From Azovibrio restrictus (GTDB taxonomy: Bacteria; Bacteroidota; Bacteroidia; Chitinophagales; Chitinophagaceae): a stretch of DNA of 33,849 nucleotides. Below, one piece after another: positions 25,564 through 32,482 of the stretch. Within the stretch, counting starts at the first letter, position 1; every line of letters starts with the position of its first letter. The notes below the pieces were generated by a model. That model saw only the letters and a program-made list of their open reading frames with translations, was not told the DNA's origin and ran no database searches. The stretch covers positions 1-33,849 of the forward strand of contig JANLJF010000086.1 in NCBI GenBank assembly GCA_029255605.1, read 5' to 3'. The translations under genes were made by a program, and so were the position numbers.

Positions 25564-26913
25564 CTAAGCTGTAGTAGGAACATGGATAGGATCAGCATAA
25601 TGCGCCAGTCCAAAATTCCTTCTTTGCGATTCATCCGGGTTCAGCACATGCCATTCAAATTCATCGCGGAAATGGCGGATGGCAGCGGCTACCGGCCATG
25701 CAGCGGCATCGCCCAGCGGACAGATGGTGTTACCCTCTATCTTGCGCTGGATATCCCACAACAGGTCTATATCGCTCATCTTACCTTTCCCGTACTCAAG
25801 ATTCTTCAGTATTTTATACATCCAGCCGGTACCTTCACGGCAAGGGCTGCATTGTCCGCAACTTTCGTGGTTGTAGAAGCGCGCCAGCGTCATGGTATGG
25901 CGTACTACACACTGGTCTTCATCCATTACTATAAAGCCGCCCGAACCCATCATGGTACCGGTAGCAAAGCCACCATCGGCAAGGCTTTCATAGTTCATAT
26001 AGCGGGTTTCACCTTGTGCTGTTTTCAACAGCAGGTTGGCCGGCACTATAGGCACGGAAGAACCACCGGGGATGCAAGCCTTCAGGCGTTTGCCTTTAGG
26101 TATACCTCCGCAATATTCATCAGAGAAGATGAACTCTTCTACCGACTGGGTCATATCTATTTCGTACACGCCCGGCTTGTTTACATTACCGCATACAGAA
26201 AGCAGTTTGGTACCGGTAGATTTACCCACACCTATTTTAGCATATGCTTCGCCACCCATATTCAGGATGGGCACTACTGCTGCTAATGTTTCTACGTTGT
26301 TTACCACCGTTGGGCGCATCCACACACCTTGTATGGCGGGGAATGGCGGCTTGATGCGCGGGTTGCCACGCTTACCTTCCAGTGATTCTATCAGGGCTGT
26401 TTCCTCACCACAGATATAGGCACCGCCACCGCGCTGCACGTATATCTCGCAATCGAAACCGGTGTTCAGTATATTCTTACCCAGCCAGCCATTGTTTTTA
26501 GCTTCGGCTATGGCTTGTTCCAGTATATCTACTATCCATGCATATTCTCCACGGATGTATATATAAGTAGCATTGCAACCCAGTGCAAAGCTGCTGACGA
26601 TAAGGCCTTCTATCAGCAGGTGGGGCAGAAACTCCATCAGGTAGCGGTCTTTAAAAGTACCGGGCTCCGATTCATCGGCATTACAAACCAGGTGACGTGG
26701 CACACCTTCCGGTTTTGCCAGGAAGCTCCATTTCATACCCGTAGGGAAACCCGCACCACCACGGCCACGCAGGCCGCTTTTCTTCACCTCTTCCACTATC
26801 TCATCGGGCGTCATCTTAAAGGCTTTTTCCACTGCACGATAACCACCGTTTTTGCGGTAGGTATCGTAGTAGCGGATGCCTTCTACATGTGCATGTTCTA
26901 ATAATACTTTCAT
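25564..26913 (-). CDS. nuoF: NADH-quinone oxidoreductase subunit F (NADH- and FMN-binding)
   Basis: The catalytic subunit that oxidises NADH and passes electrons via FMN to cluster N3, on the cytoplasmic arm tip. The 449-residue protein has all markers: GLRGRGGAGFPTGMKW (47-62) and RGGGAYICGEETALIESLEG (161-180) for NADH/FMN binding, CNADESEPGTFKDR (77-90), and N3 ligands Cys352, 355 and 358 in SCGQCSPCREG plus Cys398 in TICPLGD. Unlike usual operons it does not directly follow nuoE: two unrelated genes stand between. The gap before its start is filled by a REP-like doublet. Confidence 0.96.
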   Translation of the reverse strand: MKVLLEHAHVEGIRYYDTYRKNGGYRAVEKAFKMTPDEIVEEVKKSGLRGRGGAGFPTGMKWSFLAKPEGVPRHLVCNADESEPGTFKDRYLMEFLPHLLIEGLIVSSFALGCNATYIYIRGEYAWIVDILEQAIAEAKNNGWLGKNILNTGFDCEIYVQRGGGAYICGEETALIESLEGKRGNPRIKPPFPAIQGVWMRPTVVNNVETLAAVVPILNMGGEAYAKIGVGKSTGTKLLSVCGNVNKPGVYEIDMTQSVEEFIFSDEYCGGIPKGKRLKACIPGGSSVPIVPANLLLKTAQGETRYMNYESLADGGFATGTMMGSGGFIVMDEDQCVVRHTMTLARFYNHESCGQCSPCREGTGWMYKILKNLEYGKGKMSDIDLLWDIQRKIEGNTICPLGDAAAWPVAAAIRHFRDEFEWHVLNPDESQRRNFGLAHYADPIHVPTTA

Positions 26914-26979
26914 AACCCTAAATCCCTAAAGGGACTTTTTTTAATATTTTATATCCGCCTCCCCTTCAGGGGTTGGGGG
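26914..26979. repeat. REP-like palindromic doublet before nuoF
   Basis: The whole gap between the NTF2-like gene and nuoF is an inverted-repeat element. The nuoF side (26914-26937) has CCCTAAAGGG with a second CCC block and lies directly against the ATG. The other side (26961-26982) has CCCCTTCAGGGGTTGGGGG, the same unit in opposite orientation. The AT-rich middle is about 23 bases. The outer arm reaches into the TAA stop of the upstream gene. Copies of the same unit precede nuoD and nuoE. Confidence 0.72.
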
Positions 26980-27402
26980 TTAAATCTTTGTACTCTGCCT
27001 GCTCAGCAGTTTCCATTCTTTATCCTTGTCTTTCCATACCCACACCTGCAATATGTGCAGTCTCAGCTTCACCTGTTTGCCATCCAGCGCCACATCTATG
27101 TCAGCTTCGGCACGTACGGCAGCCGTTTTTCCTTCTATCACAATATTCGGCGCGGTTTGTGATATACTGTTATATACCAGTTTGCCATTGTGCAGATCGG
27201 TTATTACCTCCTGCCGGCTTTCTATCCACCCGTTAGAGTGGCCGTAGCTCAGCTTTTTGTGCAATAAGCTTTTCAGCACTGCCGTATCTTTTTGCTGCAG
27301 GGCGCTGTTAAGGCCGCCCACGGCTTTTACCAGTGCCACGCTATCCTGCGCAGCTGCGGTATGATAAATAAAGAACAACAATATGATGTATATGTTTCGC
27401 AT
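26980..27402 (-). CDS. Exported NTF2-like (DUF4440/SnoaL-type) protein inside the nuo operon
   Basis: A 140-residue protein with a signal peptide (MRNIYIILLFFIYHTAAA, cleavage probably before QDS). The mature ~120 residues look like an NTF2-like alpha+beta cone: an initial helix pair VKAVGGLNSALQQKDTAVLKSLLHKKLSYGHSNG, then GRQ-like ESRQEVITDLHNGKLVYN, and long strands EGKTAAVRAEADIDVAL, KLRLHILQVWVWKDKDKEWKLLSRQSTKI. This matches DUF4440-type proteins. Some of that superfamily are enzymes, many bind small ligands; no catalytic role can be assigned. It is predicted periplasmic, whereas the neighbouring NuoE and NuoF are cytoplasmic. It begins 3 bases after the SRPBCC gene, so the pair is coupled. 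Confidence 0.78.
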   Translation of the reverse strand: MRNIYIILLFFIYHTAAAQDSVALVKAVGGLNSALQQKDTAVLKSLLHKKLSYGHSNGWIESRQEVITDLHNGKLVYNSISQTAPNIVIEGKTAAVRAEADIDVALDGKQVKLRLHILQVWVWKDKDKEWKLLSRQSTKI

Positions 27403-27405
27403 AGG

Positions 27406-27810
27406 TTATTTAAATCCTGTACTTAACACATATTCTTCCATCAATCCGAAAAACTGGTCTTCCCAGCTATCCTTATGGTCTTTCAACTCATCTTCGTTTG
27501 GCAATCCGGTATGATGCAATATCACTTTGGTGCCTTCGGGATGTGCTGTTAGTTTATAATGAACTTGCGACGGTTTGGCATCTGCATCCCACTCTTCTGT
27601 TTTCCAGGTATATGCCAGCTCGTCTTTCCCGGTTTTTAGTATCTCACCTTTCACCCAGCCGCCAAACATTTCAAACCTACCACCTACTTCTTTTTCAATT
27701 ATTGCATCCTCGCCACTCCACTTTCGCAGCAACACAGGGTCTGTTAATAGCTGCATTACTTTTTCGGGCTTAGCCGATACGATAAATTCCATATCCAGGT
27801 TCAGCGCCAT
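27406..27810 (-). CDS. SRPBCC / AHSA1-like domain protein inside the nuo operon
   Basis: A 134-residue cytosolic protein of the START/SRPBCC superfamily, closest in feel to the Hsp90-activator AHSA1-like group. It has the N-terminal strand LDMEFIVSAKPEKVMQLLTDP, LLRKWSG, the strand-turn EVGGRFEMFGGWVKGEI, ELAYTWKTEEWD and the final long helix SWEDQFFGLMEEYVLS. Such domains form a hydrophobic cavity and bind lipids or other small molecules; no ligand can be named. It starts 7 bases after nuoE and is followed 3 bases later by the NTF2-like gene. Nothing marks it as recently transferred except its odd place. Confidence 0.82.
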   Translation of the reverse strand: MALNLDMEFIVSAKPEKVMQLLTDPVLLRKWSGEDAIIEKEVGGRFEMFGGWVKGEILKTGKDELAYTWKTEEWDADAKPSQVHYKLTAHPEGTKVILHHTGLPNEDELKDHKDSWEDQFFGLMEEYVLSTGFK

Positions 27811-27817
27811 ATCTTAT

Positions 27818-28312
27818 TTAGTTGGTAGCTGCAGCCCTTAGTTCTTCTAATAGCTGGTCTACTTTTTCTTTTGTCAAAAACTCTTTATAATGCTTGCCCA
27901 ATTGCATCATCGGCGCATAGCCACATGCACCCAGGCATTCTGCAGGTTTCAGGGTAAACAGGCCATCGGGCGTAGTTTCACCTGCCTGTATGCCCAGTTT
28001 CTGCTTGATGTGGTCTATGATATCATCGCTGCCATTCAGCATACAAGGGCCGGTCTGGCATACTTCCAGCACATATTTACCTACCGGTTTCATATTGAAC
28101 ATGGTGTAGAAGGTAGCCACCTCGTACACCTCGATAGGCAATATTCCCAGCACTTCTGCCACATAGTCCATAACAGGCACATCCAGCCAACCGCCAAATT
28201 CTTCCTGCGCTATGTGCAGTACAGGTATCAGGGCGCTTTTCTGCTTCCCATCGGGGTAGCGCGCCATGATCTCTTTTACTTTATTCAGTTTTTCTTCCGA
28301 AAATTTTATCAT
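27818..28312 (-). CDS. nuoE: NADH-quinone oxidoreductase subunit E ([2Fe-2S] N1a)
   Basis: The thioredoxin-fold subunit that holds cluster N1a beside the FMN site of NuoF. The 164-residue protein has the ligands Cys85 and Cys90 (CQTGPC) and Cys126 and Cys130 (CLGAC), the expected CxxxxC and CxxxC patterns. The N-terminal helical bundle (1-80) is standard, including the VYEVATFYTMF segment. A REP-like doublet fills the gap from nuoD and ends exactly at its ATG. Confidence 0.96.
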   Translation of the reverse strand: MIKFSEEKLNKVKEIMARYPDGKQKSALIPVLHIAQEEFGGWLDVPVMDYVAEVLGILPIEVYEVATFYTMFNMKPVGKYVLEVCQTGPCMLNGSDDIIDHIKQKLGIQAGETTPDGLFTLKPAECLGACGYAPMMQLGKHYKEFLTKEKVDQLLEELRAAATN

Positions 28313-28390
28313 AACCCCAAACCCCTAAAGGGGCTTTTCTTTTTAAAGTTATATCTACACCTTTCCCTTTTGTAAGGGTCAGGGGCTTTT
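28313..28390. repeat. REP-like palindromic doublet before nuoE
   Basis: The gap between nuoD and nuoE. The nuoE side (28313-28336) has CCCCTAAAGGGG with a further CCCC block, directly against the start codon. The nuoD side has CCCTTTTGTAAGGG and CAGGGGC, a more degraded copy in opposite orientation, followed on the plus strand by six T. Same unit as before nuoD and nuoF. Confidence 0.72.
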
Positions 28391-29632
28391 TTACGCATCC
28401 AGTTCTCCTGCTATCACATTCAGGCTACTTAGGGTGATGATGGCATCACTCAGCAATCCGCCACTTACTATTTCAGGATATGCCTGGTAATAAATGAAGC
28501 ATGGCCTGCGGAAATGCAGCCTGTATGGCGTACGTCCGCCATCGCTTATCAGGTAATAACCCAGTTCACCATTGGCACCTTCCACTGCATGATACACCTC
28601 GCCCGGCAGTACTTCTATCTCGCCCATTATCATTTTGAAATGGTATATCAGCGCTTCCATCTTCGTGTACACATCTTCTTTTGCAGGCAGGTGAAAATGG
28701 TCGGCCTCCGGCGCATAGAAAATATCTTTCTGTGCAGGGTCTTCCTGTTCCAGCTTCGTTATTTTCTCCAGTGCCTGTTGTATTATTTTATAGCTTTCCC
28801 AGATTTCATCATTGCGCACCATGTAGCGGTCATATACATCGCCTGTAGTGCCCACCGGTATCTTGAAATCGAAATCTTCGTAAGATGAATATGGCTGCGC
28901 CACACGCACATCATAGTCCACACCCGCAGCACGCAGGTTAGGGCCTGTCATGCTGTAGTTCAGTGCACGTTCGGCACTTATTGGGCCGGCGCCTATACAG
29001 CGCTCCATGAATATACGGTTACGGTTCAGCAGGGCTTCAAACTCACGCATCACTTTAGGAAAGCCTTCCATGAATTTGTCAATCTTCTCCCATGCCACTT
29101 TACTGAAGTTGCGCTCGAAACCACCTACACGGCCGATATTGGTTGTAAGGCGGCTGCCGCACACTTCTTCGTATATCTCGTATATCAGTTCGCGCCATTG
29201 GAAAACGTAGGTAAAGCCGGTAAGGGCACCGGTATCCACCGCTACTACAGAGTTGCATATCAGGTGGTCGGCAATACGCGCCAGTTCCATAATGATGACA
29301 CGCATGTAGTCTACACGCTTGGGTGTCTTGATGTTCAGCAACTTTTCTATGGTCATGTGCCAGCCCATGTTATTGATGGGGGCACTGCAATAGTTAAGCC
29401 TGTCTGTAAGCGGGGTGATCTGATAATATGGCCTGCGCTCTGCGATTTTCTCGAAGGCGCGGTGTATATAACCGATAGTAGGCACAGTGCTCAGCACTTT
29501 TTCACCATCTATCTCCATGATGTTTTGGAAGACACCGTGGGTGGCAGGGTGCGTAGGACCAAGGTTCAGCGTAGTACTTTGCTTGGCCAGTGACTCTTCT
29601 GCGAGTTGTATATGATTTTGTTGTTCTGTCAT
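28391..29632 (-). CDS. nuoD: NADH-quinone oxidoreductase subunit D
   Basis: The 49-kDa-type subunit, 413 residues, related to [NiFe]-hydrogenase large subunits but without the metal site. Together with NuoB it forms the quinone headgroup site on the peripheral arm. Signatures: LNLGPTHPATHGVFQNIMEI with the His pair of the quinone site, TVPTIGYIHRAFEKIAE, LNYCSAPINNMGW, and near the end PSGELGYYLISDGG-like ANGELGYYLISDGGRTPYR. It is separate from nuoC, not fused. The gap after nuoC is a REP-like doublet ending against the nuoD ATG. Confidence 0.97.
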   Translation of the reverse strand: MTEQQNHIQLAEESLAKQSTTLNLGPTHPATHGVFQNIMEIDGEKVLSTVPTIGYIHRAFEKIAERRPYYQITPLTDRLNYCSAPINNMGWHMTIEKLLNIKTPKRVDYMRVIIMELARIADHLICNSVVAVDTGALTGFTYVFQWRELIYEIYEEVCGSRLTTNIGRVGGFERNFSKVAWEKIDKFMEGFPKVMREFEALLNRNRIFMERCIGAGPISAERALNYSMTGPNLRAAGVDYDVRVAQPYSSYEDFDFKIPVGTTGDVYDRYMVRNDEIWESYKIIQQALEKITKLEQEDPAQKDIFYAPEADHFHLPAKEDVYTKMEALIYHFKMIMGEIEVLPGEVYHAVEGANGELGYYLISDGGRTPYRLHFRRPCFIYYQAYPEIVSGGLLSDAIITLSSLNVIAGELDA

Positions 29633-29703
29633 ACCCCAAACCCCTAACGGGCTTATTGGTTTGGTTATAAATATTTATTACACCCATTACGGGTGTTTTT
29701 ATT
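29633..29703. repeat. REP-like palindromic doublet before nuoD
   Basis: The gap between nuoC and nuoD. The nuoD side (29633-29654) has CCCCAAACCCCTAACGGG directly before the ATG. The nuoC side has ACACCCATTACGGGTGT followed by a T-rich run on the plus strand. The two hairpins point in opposite directions. It is the most diverged of the three copies in the operon. Confidence 0.65.
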
Positions 29704-30222
29704 TTATGCTACTGTGCCGCCGCGGCCAAACATTTCATCATCCTTGTCTATACGCGTCGGGTCTTCCATGCGATATTCCTTACGCATGGGGAAGTAGTCC
29801 ATCTCATCCACATTCAGTATGCGGGTAAGATTTGGGTGGCCTACGAAATTGACACCGAAGTTGTCATACGTTTCACGCTCCATCCAGTTGGCTCCAGAAA
29901 AAAGCTGTGTAGCCGTAAATACATCGGGCTTTTCTATCGGCACATATACCTTCATACGCAGGCGCACATTATTTTCCAGGCTGTGCAGATGATAAACTAC
30001 ACACAATTCTTCACCTTTTCTTTCGGGGTAGTGCACTGCTGTCAGGTCTGTAAGAAATCGGAAGCGGGTGCTATCGTCATCATACAGGTGCTGCATTACT
30101 TTCAGGTTCATTTCGGCAGGTGCTGTTACAGCCAGCATACCATAAGGCTCTTCCCAATTGGTAAGTGCCTCGCCAAATTTTTCCGTCAGTTTTTCTTTTA
30201 ATATTTCGTTGGTCAATGCCAT
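29704..30222 (-). CDS. nuoC: NADH-quinone oxidoreductase subunit C
   Basis: The 30-kDa-type subunit, 172 residues, a structural part of the peripheral arm next to NuoD. The family signature is ANWMERETYDNFGVNFVGHP (about 130-149) followed by NLTRILNVDEMDYFPMRKEY. It has Cys in LCVVYHLHS but no cluster ligands, as expected. It starts 65 bases after nuoB, in a gap rich in the TTTTGAC-type repeat. Confidence 0.96.
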   Translation of the reverse strand: MALTNEILKEKLTEKFGEALTNWEEPYGMLAVTAPAEMNLKVMQHLYDDDSTRFRFLTDLTAVHYPERKGEELCVVYHLHSLENNVRLRMKVYVPIEKPDVFTATQLFSGANWMERETYDNFGVNFVGHPNLTRILNVDEMDYFPMRKEYRMEDPTRIDKDDEMFGRGGTVA

Positions 30223-30227
30223 ATTCT

Positions 30228-30270
30228 AAGTCAAGTAAAAAGTCGAAAGTCAAAAGCTTGTGATTTTGAC
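30228..30270. repeat. TTTTGAC-type heptad leader before nuoC
   Basis: On the minus strand the gap reads GTCAAAATCACAAGC, then CTTTTGAC, TTTCGAC, TTTTTAC, TTGACTT: near-repeats of a TTTTGAC heptad ending 5 bases before the nuoC ATG. A 7-base inverted repeat (GTCAAAA at 30249-30255 with TTTTGAC at 30264-30270) spans the first unit. A shorter, similar stretch precedes nuoG. Confidence 0.5.
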
Positions 30271-30287
30271 CCTTGCCTTTTGCATTA

Positions 30288-30851
30288 CTATTGTATTGCG
30301 TAACTATCCATCAATGCTTTATATACCGGGCTGTTCCTGCGTCGCAGACTTTCATTTTGTACCAGGTCCTGCAGTTTTATCACACCATCCAATATCGCCT
30401 CGGGGCGCGGAGGGCATCCTGATACATACACATCTACCGGTATCACTTGGTCTATACCCTGCAGCACAGGGTAAGAATCGAATATGCCACCGCTGGATGC
30501 ACAGGCACCTATCGCTATTACCCAGCGTGGCTCTGCCATCTGCAAATATACCTGGCGCAGTATCGGTGCCATTTTCTTGGCAATGGTACCTGCTACCAGC
30601 AACATGTCGCACTGGCGCGGTGTAAAGCCCATACGTTCAGACCCGAAACGGGCCAGGTCGTAGTTGGCACCCATGGTAGCCATAAACTCAATACCGCAGC
30701 ACGATGTGGCAAACGGTAACGGCCATAAAGAGTTTTTACGAGCCAGGCCTATCGCTTTATCAAAAGATGTGGCCATGAATCCCTCTCCCGAATACCCTTC
30801 AGGTATCGGTGCCAATTTCACATTCGTATTATATTGAACCGGACGTCCCAT
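30288..30851 (-). CDS. nuoB: NADH-quinone oxidoreductase subunit B ([4Fe-4S] N2)
   Basis: The PSST subunit that holds N2, the last cluster before quinone. The 187-residue protein has the four ligands: adjacent Cys51 and Cys52 in FATSCCGIEF, Cys117 in IGACASSGG and Cys146 in VSGCPPRPE. GANYDLARFGSERMGFTPRQ is also a family stretch. It lies 72 bases after nuoA and 65 bases before nuoC; the upstream gap is AT-rich with no repeat. Confidence 0.97.
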   Translation of the reverse strand: MGRPVQYNTNVKLAPIPEGYSGEGFMATSFDKAIGLARKNSLWPLPFATSCCGIEFMATMGANYDLARFGSERMGFTPRQCDMLLVAGTIAKKMAPILRQVYLQMAEPRWVIAIGACASSGGIFDSYPVLQGIDQVIPVDVYVSGCPPRPEAILDGVIKLQDLVQNESLRRRNSPVYKALMDSYAIQ

Positions 30852-30923
30852 AATCTTTATCTTTTTAATTACACTAAGTATTAACTATTCAATAATCACA
30901 ACTCTTTTACTCACATAAATACT

Positions 30924-31316
30924 TTAGTCTTCCCATTCCAGGGCACCTTTCTTTACGATGTATGTAAAACCACAAAGGAAAAATGCCACAAACATAATAA
31001 CGGCTAAAAAGCCTTCCTGACCCAGTTCCCTGAAGTTGATAGCATACGGATAAAAGAAGATAACCTCCACATCGAACAGAACGAAAAGGATAGCTACAAG
31101 GAAATACTTGATAGCCATTGGCTGGCGGGCATTGCCTACAGAAGGGATACCACTCTCGAAGTTGATAAGTTTATCCTGCGTTCTACGTTTAGGGCCCAGC
31201 AAATGGGAGGCACCTATCGTCATAACTACAAATCCTACCGCTACTATTAACTGTAGAGCTATAGGCAGATAACTGAAGGGCGTTTGTTGGTCGGCCGCCA
31301 GGAATAAAAAATTCAT
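30924..31316 (-). CDS. nuoA: NADH-quinone oxidoreductase subunit A
   Basis: A 130-residue membrane subunit with three helices (about 15-35, 71-92 and 100-120). It joins the membrane arm to the peripheral arm. The conserved loop NFESGIPSVGNARQ (48-61, ESG motif) and VLFDVEVIFFYPYA (with the conserved Asp and Glu) are clear. It is the first gene of the operon, about 38 bases after a strong promoter. Confidence 0.96.
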   Translation of the reverse strand: MNFLFLAADQQTPFSYLPIALQLIVAVGFVVMTIGASHLLGPKRRTQDKLINFESGIPSVGNARQPMAIKYFLVAILFVLFDVEVIFFYPYAINFRELGQEGFLAVIMFVAFFLCGFTYIVKKGALEWED

Positions 31317-31354
31317 AATTAAAACAGTCTTCTAGCGTTCTGTTCTAGAGTTAG

Positions 31355-31385
31355 CAAAGTTAACGGTATGGGACGAATTTGCAAG
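31355..31385 (-). promoter_or_regulatory. Promoter of the nuo operon
   Basis: On the minus strand CTTG (31382-31385) is followed by exactly 19 bases and then TAACTTTG (31355-31362), a near-perfect fit to the Bacteroidota consensus TTTG-N19-TAnnTTTG. The leader to the nuoA ATG would be about 30 bases. The rest of the gap (31386-31502) is AT-rich with no other clear element. Confidence 0.65.
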
Positions 31386-31502
31386 GCTCAAGCTACTTTT
31401 TGCACCTGTTTTTAACTTAACCCGTAAAATTGCAATAATCGATTACAAATAATTATGTTTTGATGGGATGGATAAACAAAATTTCATTTATTATTTATTT
31501 CA

Positions 31503-32402
31503 TCAGGGATGTACGCTTTGCATTATTTCCTGCAAAGTTTTATCCTTCTCCAAAGGGCATAATACATAGTTAAAATGCGTACTTGGCATTATATGATTTA
31601 CCCTTTCATAGCCGGTAACCTCATTTATATTGTAGTACACATAGTTAAGGTCCTCAAAATGCACTGAAATACCATTTGCCACATCACGGTTTAAGATTTC
31701 AATTAATATTATTGGCCTGAAGTGTTTCAAACTTTCCCGCATACCCTCAATTACCTTAGGTTCATGCGTTTCTACATCTATTTTAATAAGATCTATTTGG
31801 GTAATCTTATTAGCCTGAACAAAATGATCGATAGTTTCTACTTCAACCTTTCTTTTTCTAAACCTCTTCTTATCATAGCTTAATCCATCTATATATTTTG
31901 TTTCAAGGCTGGCCTCATATAAATTTCCTTCATCCATATCATGCATTTCTACAACCCCTACCTGATTTGATACTGCCTTATTAACAATGGTTGTGTGTTG
32001 CAACCTGTTCAGCTTTACATTTTGATCCAACAATGTGTAAATGCGCTCAATAGGCTCAAAAGCATATATCGCAGCAGATGGATTATATGCTTTAGCCAAT
32101 AAGGTATATACGCCCGTATTAGCGCCTACATCAAAAATTACATCAGATTTTTCCGCTAAAGCCCTCCATAAATGACTTGATAATTTCTCCCATGCATCCA
32201 ATCCTTTCCAAAAGAAAAGCTGTTCGAGATAGTATCCCTTATTAATCATCTTAAAACTCTTATCATCCGCCTTGAGCGTGATAGTTCCGTTAAAAACCAA
32301 ATGCCTGGTAATATTATCACTTAAGCCAAATGACCTTAGTACTTTAAAAATGGATTGTTTAAAAGGAAATATCTTATAGATATATTTTAATATTTTTTTC
32401 AT
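31503..32402 (-). CDS. FkbM-family methyltransferase
   Basis: A 299-residue SAM-dependent methyltransferase of the FkbM type. SAM motif I is IFDVGANTGVYTLLA (89-103), followed by AFEPIERIYTLL (114-125). Later FkbM marks are VETIDHFV and DLIKIDVETHEPKVIEGM with the acidic residues at the active site. Such enzymes O-methylate sugars or secondary metabolites. Next to a glycosyltransferase, methylation of a surface-glycan sugar is the likely role. It lies 80 bases after the glycosyltransferase gene in the same direction. The sequence is visibly richer in A and T than the nuo genes, as is common in glycan loci. Confidence 0.88.
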   Translation of the reverse strand: MKKILKYIYKIFPFKQSIFKVLRSFGLSDNITRHLVFNGTITLKADDKSFKMINKGYYLEQLFFWKGLDAWEKLSSHLWRALAEKSDVIFDVGANTGVYTLLAKAYNPSAAIYAFEPIERIYTLLDQNVKLNRLQHTTIVNKAVSNQVGVVEMHDMDEGNLYEASLETKYIDGLSYDKKRFRKRKVEVETIDHFVQANKITQIDLIKIDVETHEPKVIEGMRESLKHFRPIILIEILNRDVANGISVHFEDLNYVYYNINEVTGYERVNHIMPSTHFNYVLCPLEKDKTLQEIMQSVHP

Positions 32403-32482
32403 TTTTTAAGAAGCATTGGCTTTGTGCAGAATTAATAAAATTAGCTGGTAGGGACAAATGGTAACGAGATATCAATACGTAT

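Noticed and set aside
25582-26286. Plus-strand open frame of 234 codons antisense to nuoF
   Set aside because: Shadow of nuoF; no domain.
26914-29703. Doublets as intrinsic terminators within the nuo operon
   Set aside because: On the sense strand the hairpins are not followed by T-runs; the T-runs lie on the antisense strand, so they should not stop nuo transcription.
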